Position numbers and translations under genes: made by a program. The notes below the pieces were generated by a model. That model was not told the origin of the DNA and made no database searches. It saw nothing but the letters and a program-made list of their open reading frames with translations. DNA of 64,000 bases from Staphylotrichum longicolle (Eukaryota; Ascomycota; Sordariomycetes; Sordariales; Chaetomiaceae), in contig JAHCVI010000006.1 in the NCBI GenBank assembly GCA_019096155.1, forward strand, positions 1,240,001 through 1,304,000, written 5' to 3'. Below are positions 10,593 to 21,360 of the stretch, in pieces (position 1 is the first letter of the stretch; every line of letters starts with the position of its first letter).

Positions 10593-12089
10593 ATGGAACT
10601 CAATCGCATTCCGCCAGAGGTCCTGAGTCTCATTCTCAGACAGCTTTTGGAGCACCAAGACCCGGACTGCAACTACGAGGAATCACGCATCCACTACGGC
10701 CATCTACGCAACGCCCGCCTTGTCTGCCGCCAATGGAACGAATTAGCCACGCCACACCTGTTCTGGTCCTTGACCTTGGATGCGCATCCAGACGATGGAA
10801 TGTGGCTGAAGCCCATACCATTTCTTCACTTGATCAACAACGAGGCGATCCAGCGGGCCGTTCAGAACGTCGTCATCCAAACCCACCCTGAGGACAGGGA
10901 CACAGAACACGATGCCGACGATGAGGAGGTCTGCACGTGGGCAACGGGGGACGACGACCTCGACGCCCCGGGGGGTCTTTTCAGCGTCGCAGTGGGCGGC
11001 ATCGCTAGACTACCTAACCTCAAGGCTCTGCAGATCTCCTTCACCGAGGGTTGCCTCGGTGATAGGCAGCATGGGTGGTGGGAAGACGACGACGAAAGCG
11101 AGTCGATTTCTCGCCGGCTGGACATGCTCAGGATGGTATTCGGGGCCATCCAGAAACGACGCGCCGCGAACGACGCGGACCGTAGGGTCAGCGCCATTCG
11201 CTCTCTCACGCTCAAGAACATGCAAAACGTCCCGATCCCGGATTTCATCTCGTCCGATCTTTACAAGGACGTGATCAAGGACATCGACGAGCTGCATCTG
11301 TTGATTGCCCACGAGTACCGCGAGCACGGACCCGACCATGACCTCGACCGCATCGAGCGCCGGACGTTCGAGCCGTATCTTCAAAACGAACTCCTCCCCC
11401 CTCTGGCGCATCAGCTCACCTCCTTGACCCTGGCCTTTAGAGAGTGTTGGGGCGTCTCCCCGGGACAGTTTGACGGAAAGGGCCTTGTCTTCCCCAATCT
11501 CCGTACCCTGACCTTGAGCGACTTTGTCATCGGACACAACGACCAGTTCGACTGGGTTCTGACCCAGAAATCCCTCAAAACTCTCCGCCTGGACAGATGC
11601 TTCATCGTCTCTTATATGCGCATCCTGAACTCCCAGTGGGACGAATGGCACGTCCCGACTCACGACTGGCACGAATATCCCGAGGGCTCATTCGGGCACG
11701 AGCGCTGCCGAATCTTTGCCTTCTCGGGCACGTGGGAGACGGTGTACGACCGCATCCGTGAGGAACTCCCGAGCCTGAAGGAATTCTGTTCCGGATATAA
11801 CAAGTACTACAACAACTTCGACGGCCGAGAGAACATGGGGGCGAGCCTCTCAAACTCTCGGTACATCGTCTTTGACTCGGGGCTTTGTCCGAGCCCGTGG
11901 ATCGAGGCGAATGACAATGACAGCGGGGAGTTGTCGTTTGGCAACAACGACCCGGCTGTCTGTCCTAGGGATGCGAGTACGACGAAGAGATATGGAAGGC
12001 AAAAGTCCCTTAACCGGGCAAAGGAGACTCAGGCGGGCGATGCGCGGGCGTTTGAGGATCTTCTGCGTGCGGTGAGAGCGCGGTGGTAG
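10593..12089 (+). CDS. F-box-type hypothetical protein
   Basis: A single-exon protein of 498 residues. The first 60 residues fit a fungal F-box: LNRIPPEVLSLILRQLL, then LRNARLVCRQWNELATPHLFWSLTL. The rest has loosely repeated leucine-rich segments, for example ALQISF, IRSLTLKNM, LTSLTLAF, LRTLTLSDF and LKTLRLDRC, as in F-box/LRR-like proteins. These act as substrate receptors of SCF ubiquitin ligases through Skp1. Around residues 108-130 there is a very acidic insert, and another Asp/Glu patch lies near 155. The consensus TATA box upstream and regular codon use support expression. The substrate is unknown. Confidence in the F-box is moderate to good because the motif is short and variable in fungi. 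Confidence 0.82.
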   Translation: MELNRIPPEVLSLILRQLLEHQDPDCNYEESRIHYGHLRNARLVCRQWNELATPHLFWSLTLDAHPDDGMWLKPIPFLHLINNEAIQRAVQNVVIQTHPEDRDTEHDADDEEVCTWATGDDDLDAPGGLFSVAVGGIARLPNLKALQISFTEGCLGDRQHGWWEDDDESESISRRLDMLRMVFGAIQKRRAANDADRRVSAIRSLTLKNMQNVPIPDFISSDLYKDVIKDIDELHLLIAHEYREHGPDHDLDRIERRTFEPYLQNELLPPLAHQLTSLTLAFRECWGVSPGQFDGKGLVFPNLRTLTLSDFVIGHNDQFDWVLTQKSLKTLRLDRCFIVSYMRILNSQWDEWHVPTHDWHEYPEGSFGHERCRIFAFSGTWETVYDRIREELPSLKEFCSGYNKYYNNFDGRENMGASLSNSRYIVFDSGLCPSPWIEANDNDSGELSFGNNDPAVCPRDASTTKRYGRQKSLNRAKETQAGDARAFEDLLRAVRARW

Positions 12090-12948
12090 GCAGCTGAGGG
12101 GACCCTGAGCGTTCCAATGGCAGGTTGGACGTCGGCGAATCCGAAGGCGCCAAAAAGGCAGATGCTTCGTCTCGAAATCTGTTCGTCTCGCGAGCTTTGG
12201 CTGAACAAGTGGAATCCGTTTCTCATGTCCTTGTTACTCGAGGTACGATTGTGAAGCTGCCGCCGCTCCTCTTCATTCAGTATCGAGTCTCTTTGCCTCA
12301 CCATCTGAGGTGCCCTTGGCAGCCCGAGGAAGCTGTTCTCGGTTCCGCACTCTCGTAGAGTGCTTACAATCTGGGCTGTGAGACAATACTTTTTGGAAGC
12401 CTTCGTTGTTCTTCCGGGCTTTAATGTATTCCTTGCGAGAGACGCATGGGAATCGATTGTTTTCGGTGGTGAAACTACAGGTACCCTTTGCATGTCCACG
12501 CGAACGTTTCACTGCCCCGTCATCTGCATCGACCTGCAGTGGACCAGACTCAACCGGATTGCTCGAGATAACGGTTGGAAGGTATTCTGGCCACACACAA
12601 CTGAGACCAAAACATGGTACGCAGTGCGTGCATGCGTTTTTCCTGCAGATCTGCGCAGATTTCTTTATGATTTTATCTCCGAAGCTGTGCAGCAATTGGA
12701 AAACACTTACGGATGCCACGTCATAATATGAACGTTTATGATGCTTGATCGTGTCATGACCGGCCCGGAGAGTACATGCTCTGACTTCGTCTGAATCGAA
12801 GACGACCTAGCAGCAGTATTACTCTTCAGATAGCTAAGGTACCTTGCTTTACCTACCCTACCCTACTCAAGTTGCACTTCGGCCTTCTCATTTCTTCCAT
12901 ACCGTCATTTGTTAAACGATCGCTGAAAGGCGTGGATTATTGCCAACC
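12090..12948. other. intergenic, no gene seen
   Basis: Overlapping short frames on both strands without motifs. The part at about 12834-12872 carries GGTACC/TACCTACC-type repeats also found in other spacers of this window. Confidence 0.5.
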
Positions 12949-14223
12949 ATGTCTCCAAATTGCCCCAATTGCGGCGCCAATCTCAACGTTAGCTCTGGTG
13001 GGAGTTCGACGGCCACGCCCACCACGGCAGCCGCCGCCGTCGTCCTAGCAAACAAGGGGAGTTCTCACGATGGCAACCCCACCAATGCCAGCCTCCAGCG
13101 GCTCAAGCACATTATGTGTTTCCCGTTTAACCCGTTGTCAGGATGGAAGCCAACGCAGCCGACCATGCGCCCGGTCGTGTCCGACAAGGAAGACGAGGTC
13201 GGGATCATAAAGGACTACCGCGCGCGCCAGACCCTGGACCTGGTAGCGAGAAGGATGCATGCCACCATCCGTGCCTGTGGAGAGCAGTCGGCCGACACTC
13301 TCCTCGAGTCGCGGCGGCACGGCCAAGCCAAAGACGATCCGATGGCTCCGATGCATACAGTCTTTGAGGTCATCGGCGCCATGATCTATGCGATGGAATG
13401 GACGAGCGGCCAGCCCTGGACTGGGGACCCTGTGCCTTCAATGGGGCCACTCGAGCTTGTATCTGCGTTGGAGGCTCCGCCCGTGTACTTCCCCGGGTAC
13501 TCATTGCAGCTTCCGCGTCTGTTTGAGCTCATGCTTGTTATTGACTATGGGTTTCCGGCGCACCCAATCTGCGGGTCAATCTGTGGACCAATGCTCATCC
13601 CGAGGTCTTGGTTTCTCGACGCATGGGCTGCGCTCGAAAGGCTGTCTGACTTTCTTGTGAAAGTGGCGCGGGCTTGGAGATGGCGACAAGGTCTCCCAAG
13701 CGACGAGTCATGGAACATCATTGCCTGCGCCACGTGGGATTGGGCAAATGACATTGGGCTAAGAGTGCCAGTGTGGGACGTTGCTACCATGATCTACTAC
13801 TACCGCATTCATCGAAAGCCGGTTGACGCCCAGGAGCACAAGGAAGGGTGGATAGGATACACGGGGGTCCTACAGGAGATGATCGCCGAGGTTTCCAACA
13901 GGGGGAGAGACCGACTGGAACGCAAACTCTCGCTTGATGCCCACCTCTTCATTCCGAGATTCGTCCGGGACCGAAAGCTTCGGAAAGAAATGCTCTTGGT
14001 CGCGCAGGATATTGCGGCCAAGCACGGTTGCAAGCTCGCCCCTCCAGAGATGCCCAAGCCGCCATTGTGGCGGAGATTGATCAGCCAGGTCCCGTCCCAA
14101 CGGACTGACGACAAAAAGAAAAGGGACAAGAGTCTGAAAGTTCTTGAAGGCCTGGGCTGGGAAAACAGCGGGGACGGAGATGCTAAACCTAGCCGTGCCG
14201 ATAAAGATTGTTTCATGGGTTAG
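12949..14223 (+). CDS. hypothetical protein with N-terminal CPNC motif
   Basis: A single-exon protein of 424 residues starting at ATG 12949 (context CCAACCATG). The first ten residues contain CPNCGAN, which looks like half of a zinc ribbon, but no second CxxC pair follows, so zinc binding is doubtful. A Ser/Thr/Ala-rich linker leads at about residue 60 into a globular, Trp- and Pro-rich body with even codon use. The C-terminal 50 residues are basic and charged. No signal peptide and no clear membrane segments are visible, although the stretch around residues 180-210 is hydrophobic. I do not recognise the family. The start, length and codon use make a real gene very likely; the function is unknown. 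Confidence 0.7.
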   Translation: MSPNCPNCGANLNVSSGGSSTATPTTAAAAVVLANKGSSHDGNPTNASLQRLKHIMCFPFNPLSGWKPTQPTMRPVVSDKEDEVGIIKDYRARQTLDLVARRMHATIRACGEQSADTLLESRRHGQAKDDPMAPMHTVFEVIGAMIYAMEWTSGQPWTGDPVPSMGPLELVSALEAPPVYFPGYSLQLPRLFELMLVIDYGFPAHPICGSICGPMLIPRSWFLDAWAALERLSDFLVKVARAWRWRQGLPSDESWNIIACATWDWANDIGLRVPVWDVATMIYYYRIHRKPVDAQEHKEGWIGYTGVLQEMIAEVSNRGRDRLERKLSLDAHLFIPRFVRDRKLRKEMLLVAQDIAAKHGCKLAPPEMPKPPLWRRLISQVPSQRTDDKKKRDKSLKVLEGLGWENSGDGDAKPSRADKDCFMG

Positions 14224-15196
14224 ATGTACATAAGTTGGAAGAATTGAATATGAATGGCAGTAGCTACGGCAAGTGCTGTACTCGTTCGCCTGATTTGTTG
14301 TCATTGTAATCCCTAACTCGACTGTTCTAACTTCTAATCTCATACCTCTATGGTCTCCATTCCCTTCTGGTCTGTACGCATGTTACGACAACAGCTGCCC
14401 CGGAGAGCGAGTTCGCAACCGTACCATCTGGTCAACGATGACCATGTACTAGTATTGGAGGGGGGAATCCGCTTTACATTCCCATACTTTGTAGGATCGC
14501 AAATAGCAGAGGGAAGGAAGAAGATTAAACCGGAAGAGAGGAAGAGGAGGAAGAGAGGAAGGAGGAAGAGGAGGAAGAGGAGAGAGGAGAAGAGGAGGAA
14601 GAGGAGGAAAGAGGAGGAAGAGGAGGAAGAGGAGGAAGAGAGGAGAGGAGGAAGAGGAGGAAGAGGAGGAAGAGGAGGAAAGAGAGGAGGGAGGAAGGAG
14701 GAGGAGAGAGAAGAGGAAGTGAAGAGGTAGGGAAAGATAAGTTACCAGTATTGCATTATGATTTGCTTTGTTTAATCTTTGGGCTTAATGAAAACTGAAT
14801 GGGGGTGCCACGATTCTGGGTATTGGTCGATGCGGTGTCGCATCGCTTGACCAGAAGGAGCAGCCCCTCGAGTCGTTGAAATCCTATTTCAACGCTGATT
14901 GAGCAGAGTATCTACTGCTGTCATCATTTCGGGCTCAATGACGGGCCGAGATACCGAAAAGTGCGGTCGCCTGCTGGGCCTTGAAATGGCAGAGTCTCAA
15001 GTTGCCCCGCGTGGCGGCTTTGCCAAGGGGCCACGTCCTGCAGCTGAACAGGCATCGGTTCATTTGGGGCAGTGCTCTGGCAGCCTTGCGTGTCGCCCCC
15101 TCAAGGCGGAACTAAATTCCCACCGCATGAGCCCATTGTTGTCTACTTTCTTACGCTTCTGACACATGATGCTCTCACCACCATCTACAGCTCACC
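14224..15196. other. intergenic spacer holding a purine tract
   Basis: No gene seen. A 381-base frame (14350-14730) only reads the purine repeat as Lys/Arg/Glu and is not believable as a gene. The rest is the promoter of the second HET gene. Confidence 0.55.
14532..14719. repeat. 188-base uninterrupted polypurine tract, GAGGAA-type
   Basis: The plus strand has only A and G for 188 bases, built from imperfect GAGGAA/GAGGAAGAG units. Strand asymmetry is complete and many units are mirror-symmetric. Confidence 0.95.
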
Positions 15197-17572
15197 ATGG
15201 CCTTCACATACGCCCCTTTGCAACGCGACCAGCGTGAAATTCGCCTGGTCATCTTGGAGCCCGGGACTGATGGCTGCACTCCCATCCGGTTGTCCCTTGA
15301 GACGACCCCCCTCGACCTCGCGGGCAAGTATACTTGTCTTTCATACGCCTGGGGACCGCCGAGCCCACAAAAATCGGTTGAGCTGAACGGCTGCCGGTTT
15401 GACCTGCGCGAGAACCTCTACTTGGCCCTCAAACGTCTGCGGCTGCCGGACAAGGCGAGACGCCTTTGGGTTGATGCCGTTTGCATCAACCAAAACGATA
15501 TCCATGAGCGGGAAGACCAAGTGTCCATCATGCAACACATCTATCACACAGCAAGCGACGTGATTGCGTGGATCGGTGAAGACAACGGTGAGCCTGATCG
15601 CCGCGCCATCGCATTCATGAAGGAACTCAGCGCCAGAAGCAAATCTTCCATTCATGTGGACCCTGAAGACTCGGATTCCGCGCTCGGTTTTGCCCGTCCA
15701 ACTGCGCCTCTAGATGACGAATCAGTGGACTGGCTCGAGTCCGTTACTCCCTTCGGGCTGGTGGATAGCGTGTGGCTTGACCTTGCCGCCTTGATCGACC
15801 GGCCATGGTTCTCGCGCATCTGGATAGTGCAAGAAGTCGTCTTGGGCAAACAAGTGATGGTGCAATGCGGGCCGCATCAGTTTGACTGGATCGAGCTTTT
15901 TTACTGCGCCATTTTTGTGAAGGAACACGCCGAGATCATCCGAGCCATGGCAGCACCGGACTGTCTCAAGTTCCACGACCCCAAGAAGGCCGCCTTCTAC
16001 ATGAAGTCCCTGCCCATGGACCGGCTGCTCAACGCGACAAACAGAATAGACAGCGTCGGCTACCTCGCCTCGCGGCGGCGGATGCAGACCATGGTCCAAA
16101 CCCTCGCCGAATCAGCCTTCAAGCAGCACCTTGCGCAGACTGAACAATCCAACAGCCCACCAGGTCAGCATTGGGCCCTCCTCGCCCCGGCCTCCGCTCC
16201 CTCCAGATCTTCACCACACCCACCGACACCACCACACCCACCTCCAATTCCCAAACCCGAACTCACCCCTCCATCATCGACATCCACCTGCCCCTCCCAG
16301 CCCCGCCACCACAACTGGCCGCCTACTCCCACCACCACCGCCTCCAACATCCCTATCTACACCACCCTCCCCCAATCCCAACCCAAACCCCACTCCCAGC
16401 ACCCAAATCCCTCCCAAAACAAAGACACCGACCAAACCCCATGGACGCTCCACACCCTCACCACTCGCTTCCGCCCCTTCGCCTCCACCGACCCCCGCGA
16501 CAAGATCTACGCCCTGCTGGGCATCGCCTCCGAGGTCCTCAACCTGCCCGCCTCCACCTTCCCCGCCATCTCATACGCCCCCGACACGAAGGTGGTGGAC
16601 GTCCTCTGGGAGGTGATCACGTCCGAACTCCAAGACAAAAGGGACCTCGGATTCCTGCGGGGCGCGGCCGGGCTGAATTGCGACAATCAGGAGGGTTATC
16701 CATCGTGGATGCCGCTCTGGTATCACGAGTCCGGAGAGGGGGCGCGGGGCATGGCGGTGCAGTTCGCGGAGGTGGAGGACAGCGCGGTCGGGGTGCGGTA
16801 TAGGGCGAGCGGGGGATTGAAGGCGACGGTGATGGGGTTGGATAAGGAGAGGAAGGAGGTGAGTGTTGCGGGAGTGCTTGTGGGGAGGGTGAAGGAGGGT
16901 GGGTTGGGGGAGGTGTATGATCAGGATGTGGAGAGGGAAGAGCGGTGGGCGGTGAGGAGGCGGTGGGCGGAGATGTTGGGGTTCGGGGAGGTGGAGAAGC
17001 TGGCGCAGGTGCTGATGGCGTTGAGGATGAATGGGCAGATGGGGGATGAGGAAGCGGAGGAACGGTTGGAAGGTGTCTTGGGGAAGTTGCCGGCCGGGGC
17101 GAGGGCAGTGTACAGCAGGTTTGAGGGGACGGTGATGGCGTCGGCCACGGATGAGGGGACGCAGAGGTTGTTGTATCCGCCGGCGGATGCGAAGGTGTCA
17201 GGGCTGGCGAAGATGTTGGGAGGTGGGAAGCGGCCGAGGCATTTTACACATCCGATGCAGCTGAATGTGGAAGGGAGGGTCAGCACGGTCTGTCACGGAC
17301 GGCGCTTGTTTGTGTGTGACAAGGCGGGAGGGTCAGGGCAGAACTTTGGGTTGTGCCCGAGCAAGACACAAGAGGGAGACTTTGTGGCCTTGCTGGTTGG
17401 GTCGAATGTGCTGCACATCATTCGGCAACTCGAGATTGTTGATGGGCTGCCGGTGTTTGGATTGGTTGGGGAGGCATATGTGCACAACTGGATGGATGGG
17501 CAGCTGCTCAACAGGGTGAAAGTGCCAGGCTACCCTGAGCTGTTGAAGGTAAATACCATCACGCTGAGGTAA
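15197..17572 (+). CDS. HET-domain protein (second, divergent type)
   Basis: A single-exon protein of 791 residues. ATG 15197 lies in context CTCACCATGG and the opening F-x-Y-x-P-L matches this HET subgroup. The HET domain covers about residues 45-215 with YTCLSYAWG, RRLWVDAVCINQND, ER-DQVSIMQHIYHTASDVIAWIG and RPWFSRIWIVQEVVLG. Residues 315-420 form a Pro/Thr/Ser-rich low-complexity insert. After it comes the conserved block FASTDPRDKIYALLGIAS, so the insert lies inside an otherwise normal HET protein. Base composition shifts from C-rich to G-rich third positions after about 16780. It belongs to a different HET subgroup from the gene at 865, so the two are not a recent duplication. Role: presumed non-self recognition and cell death. 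Confidence 0.9.
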   Translation: MAFTYAPLQRDQREIRLVILEPGTDGCTPIRLSLETTPLDLAGKYTCLSYAWGPPSPQKSVELNGCRFDLRENLYLALKRLRLPDKARRLWVDAVCINQNDIHEREDQVSIMQHIYHTASDVIAWIGEDNGEPDRRAIAFMKELSARSKSSIHVDPEDSDSALGFARPTAPLDDESVDWLESVTPFGLVDSVWLDLAALIDRPWFSRIWIVQEVVLGKQVMVQCGPHQFDWIELFYCAIFVKEHAEIIRAMAAPDCLKFHDPKKAAFYMKSLPMDRLLNATNRIDSVGYLASRRRMQTMVQTLAESAFKQHLAQTEQSNSPPGQHWALLAPASAPSRSSPHPPTPPHPPPIPKPELTPPSSTSTCPSQPRHHNWPPTPTTTASNIPIYTTLPQSQPKPHSQHPNPSQNKDTDQTPWTLHTLTTRFRPFASTDPRDKIYALLGIASEVLNLPASTFPAISYAPDTKVVDVLWEVITSELQDKRDLGFLRGAAGLNCDNQEGYPSWMPLWYHESGEGARGMAVQFAEVEDSAVGVRYRASGGLKATVMGLDKERKEVSVAGVLVGRVKEGGLGEVYDQDVEREERWAVRRRWAEMLGFGEVEKLAQVLMALRMNGQMGDEEAEERLEGVLGKLPAGARAVYSRFEGTVMASATDEGTQRLLYPPADAKVSGLAKMLGGGKRPRHFTHPMQLNVEGRVSTVCHGRRLFVCDKAGGSGQNFGLCPSKTQEGDFVALLVGSNVLHIIRQLEIVDGLPVFGLVGEAYVHNWMDGQLLNRVKVPGYPELLKVNTITLR

Positions 17573-18548
17573 TGTCAGAAGGGGCCAGACCAAATACTGG
17601 AGCATTTCGAGGCCCTCTTGGAGGTGGCACATCTCTGAGGGTCGCAACAGGACTTGCATGGATGTTGGTGCTGCGGCGCGAGATCAAATAAGAGCACAAG
17701 TATTATCTTCAGCATTTCACTGTTACGGGATTGCATCACTGGTTCTAGGCCGCTGTGCATGATACTGGGAAGGAGAGATACAGGCAGGGGAAATGTATAT
17801 TCCAGGACTGGAATGGTTCGCCTCGACGACTGGGAGTGGACAGCAGATTAAGTACCTACCTTATCCACGGTCGATGGAGGGAATGGCCGCTCAGTGGTTC
17901 TCTCAGGATCGGGAGCTCATGTGCTGTCGATTTAAGATTGTTCAGAGGTAGTTCTGGGCAAAACAGGGTCCCAGGTTACGAACGATGCAAATCAATTACC
18001 ATAGGGATGGTGCAGACAGTACCGCAGAAGGCTCAGATGCCTGACCGACGATTACCTCTTCAGCTGCTGGGAAACCGTGGATCTTGAAAATCCCTTAATA
18101 AAAAGTCTGCAACATCAGGCTCAAGACTTTGTCTCAACACAAAACGAGTGAAACACAAAATAACAGAGACAGCCACCATAGATTATTGCTACATGTCCCA
18201 CACTATGCATTTTACTCACCAACCGCCATGACCAACTCTCAACCTAGAGCCAACTTAAGACTAGTTGTTGACCGTGGCTCCCTTGGAGACTTGGCGATCC
18301 CCACTAATGGCCCGCTGAAATGATCGATTGTGGCAACTCCGACACCCCAGTTCCGGGTGTTGAAGCCGGCGCAAGCGGCGGAGCCCCCACGACCCCGCTC
18401 TCCGAAGACCACGTTTCAGGGCTACAAAACCAACACGAAGCCTTGAACAACAAGCACCATTTGTGTTTGAATCTGAACCAGACGACGAGAGGAAGGACAC
18501 CCTAACTCGACCATCATAGCCTCAGGAAAACCTCGGTCATACCTCACC
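17573..18548. other. intergenic, no gene seen
   Basis: About 1 kb with short frames only. It contains an AAGTACCTACC element at 17850-17860 like those near 12840, 31710 and 47140. Confidence 0.5.
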
Positions 18549-19358
18549 ATGGATCCCAAGAACCTCGACCTGGCCGAGAACCGGCGCCGCATGCTCGCCG
18601 GCGAGCTCTATTACGCCTTCACCCCAGACCTCACGGCAGACCGCACCCGTTGCAAAGTCGCTTGTGGTGTCTACAACGTGCAGAATGCCAGCGGTGCCCC
18701 GCGGAGGAAGCTTGTCGAGCTCTGGAAGGAGTATGGCGCTCATCCCCTTTCTTATTCACTCCCGACTCACTCAAACCTCGCAGTATCCTCGGTGACACCA
18801 CCCCTCTCCCAGCACCTGACTCGCCCGAGGAGGAAGCGGCACTGAACAAGTACCCCTGGGTCGACGGCCCCATCAAATTCGACTACGGCATCCACTGCAA
18901 GTGAGTCCTCCTTACCCCCGCCGGGAAACGCACTGCAACCACACTTCTGCACCAACCCTCCCCGTCCCGAAAATCCTCACTCACCCCCACCCCACAGGAT
19001 CGGCACCGAAGTCTACATCAACTCCAACTGCACCTTCCTCGACACCTGCCTCATCACCATCGGCTCGCGCACCCTCATCGGGCCCAACTGCAGCTTCTAC
19101 GCGGCGACGCACCCCACGGACCCCTTTGTGCGCAACGGCCTCCGCGGCCCCGAGGGCGGCAAGCCCATCACCATCGGCGAGGACTGCTGGTTCGGCGGCA
19201 GCGTGGTCGTGTGCCCCGGCGTGACCATCGGCCGCGGGGTGACGGTCGGCGCGGGGAGCGTCGTGACCAAGGACGTGGAGGACTTTGTGGTGGTTGCGGG
19301 GAATCCGGCGAGGGTGATCAAGAGGTTGGATGTGGCGGATAAGGTTGCGAAGGAGTAG
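18549..19358 (+). CDS. maltose/galactoside O-acetyltransferase-like enzyme (left-handed beta-helix)
   Basis: Three exons, 18549-18730, 18784-18900 and 18998-19358, give 219 residues. Both introns (53 and 97 bases, GTATGG...GCAG and GTGAGT...ACAG) restore phase exactly. The N-terminal 60 residues fit the maltose acetyltransferase domain (ENRRRMLAGELY, then CKVACGVYN). The remainder is a hexapeptide-repeat beta-helix: GTEVYINSNCTFLD, IGSRTLIGPNCSFY, ITIGEDCWFGG, VVVCPGVTIGRGVTVGAGSVV. The catalytic histidine is in ATHPTDP. The enzyme moves acetyl from acetyl-CoA to a sugar hydroxyl; the natural acceptor in fungi is not known. Cytosolic by absence of a signal. The downstream secreted-protein gene is convergent. 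Confidence 0.93.
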
Positions 19359-19658
19359 GGGAGGGTTGAAGGTGGGAGTGGTGGCAGGCGTTGGGGCGGT
19401 TGAGGCGGGAGCGATGGTGGAGGGCACGTCTCGGAGTTATGCCGTTGGATTTCGAGGGACTGGGAGTTGGAATAGATTCTGAGAGCGGTTTGGGATAGAG
19501 TAAGGAAAGTTATCTGAACGAGAGGACGACAGATACCTGGTATCTATACTGATGTGGTATTGCACTCGCCGAAGCCCAGGTACAAAGATTGTGCTGGTTG
19601 GACGCGCTACCCTGACTACCCCGACTGTTAACTCTACATCACAGATCCGTCTCTTCTA

Positions 19659-20198
19659 TCATGCCTCAAAGTCGGTAATTTGAAACGCCTTCGGACCCGT
19701 ATACGCCACATCATTGTCAAACGGATTCGGCTCGCTGTTCAAGCTCACTGTGATATCCCCGGCCGGCACCGCATACGTGCCCTTCACGCCGTTGACAGTC
19801 ACATTGAATGTGGCACCGCTACCTTCAGTCGTAGGTTGGTAGAACGTCCAAGTGACGGCGGCGTTGTCGCAGTTGCCCGCCCCCTCGTACACGTACGCCA
19901 GCCATGTCGCGCCAGAGAAGCCCGCGTCGAGGTAGGCGGTGCAGTGCGCTGGTGCGGACAGGCCAGGGGCTGATACGTCGAAGGCGTAGCTGAAGTGAGG
20001 GGATCCGTTAGTGAAAGAAGCTAGCGGGAAATTGATGGCCGAATAAACGACTCACTTGCAGTATCCGCTCAGGTGCACCTTGCTGGCGCTGAAGTTTGTG
20101 ATGTCGTACGGCCCCGCGGACCGCCGGTTTGCATGCCGCATGGGGCTGGCGGTGGCCAGGCTGGCGAGAAGGATAACAGAAGAAGTGAAGGTCTTCAT
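19659..20198 (-). CDS. small secreted protein, 157 residues
   Basis: Two exons on the minus strand, 20198-20056 and 19989-19659, with a 66-base intron (GTGAGT...TTCAG) that restores the codon for Asn in YCNYAF. The first exon encodes a typical signal peptide (MKTFTSSVILLASLATA) and a dibasic ANRR site near residue 25, then YDITNFSASKVHLSGYC. The mature part has few cysteines and many Thr/Val/Ala, suggesting a beta-sandwich. It resembles the many small ascomycete secreted proteins that open with an ITNFSA-like motif and have unknown function. Effector or wall roles are possible but unproven. A TATA box lies 92 bases upstream of the start. The gene is convergent with the acetyltransferase, about 300 bases apart. 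Confidence 0.8.
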
Positions 20199-21360
20199 GT
20201 TGATGGTTTGATGTCGGGCCTGAGTGAAGAAATTATGTGTTTACTGATAGCTTCAAGCCAACCAGTTTTACATGCAATCTCATCATTTACTTATACTGTT
20301 GGCGCTCCTGTGCCATATCTAGAGACTTCATCGCCGGTCGGCCCGGGAGGCGGTGTCGACGACTTGGAAAGGATTTTGTAGGATGGTCGCTGTTTCTCGT
20401 ATTTACGGCCAATGAAGGCAGGATGCTGCTTAAAATAACACCTTCTGCGAGGTCAGATGCGTCCTCCGGCGTGATATTGTACCGTAGGACTGGGACCTTG
20501 GACCCCGTTTACCCCTTTTTGGCTATTCCCAGTAGTGATCTGCAACCACGCCTCAACTGGTGTGACGTCGGGAGCCGCCCGCAGCCACTTAAACCATTGT
20601 AGATCGACACCTCAGGCTCCCGATTCGTCGAAGTAATGATGGCTTGTACTTTTTGACATAGTACAGCTGACAGAGCTGACAAGATTGCACCGTGCTCCTT
20701 CCTCTTTATGGTCATCGTAAGGATCTGATGGACATTTTTGAATGCCCTCACCGTGGTTTACTACTTTCCATCATGGCCCCTGGACACTATCTGTCCCTTG
20801 TGCGCTACTGGAGGTATGGCTACGATCGGTATTAGGGCTTCAAAGTAACGGGTATTCACGAGGTTGTGTTTATAAACAACACCCTAGGCTTTCGAATCGT
20901 CGTTGTCTTGTACCTTAACAGCTTAGATGATACTCAGTTTCCAGGTTGTAAGTCGTTCGACATGATCTTACTCGTCAGAGTTCAAGTCATTGAGGAGCGC
21001 AATACAACATCCAAGAGTTACCCCCAGGAGCCGTTTCCACCAGTGGCAAGGGTTGAGCGTGCGTTGCTTCTTGGTGTCCGAGCCGTAACTCTCCAATGAT
21101 ACTCTAGAGCGAGTTAATTTTAGGAAGTCAAGACTCAATGCAGAGTTTTTGCGGAGTTGATGTCGAGCTTCGATTCTGCCCGAAGTGTCCAGGAAGGACT
21201 AGCGCGTCCCCGAACGACTTTGTCCGAGGGCTTTCTTTAGTGAGATTATTCGTGCCAAACATTGACATCAACCGAGCGGCACGTTCACTTGCACAAGGAG
21301 CAGTAATGTAGAACAGAGAATGTAGATCATCATTGTAAAAGCATCAAAACGGGTATCAAA
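20199..21360. other. intergenic, no gene seen
   Basis: About 1.2 kb between two minus-strand genes. Short frames only; it should hold the promoter of the secreted-protein gene at the left and the 3' UTR of the permease at the right. Confidence 0.5.
20290..20295 (-). promoter_or_regulatory. putative TATA box of the 157-residue secreted protein
   Basis: On the minus strand the sequence reads AGTATAAGTA, 92 bases upstream of the start codon at 20198. Confidence 0.4.

Noticed and set aside
14350..14730. 126-residue Lys/Arg/Glu-rich frame
   Set aside because: It is a translation of the purine repeat, which stays open in several frames because it cannot form most stop codons.
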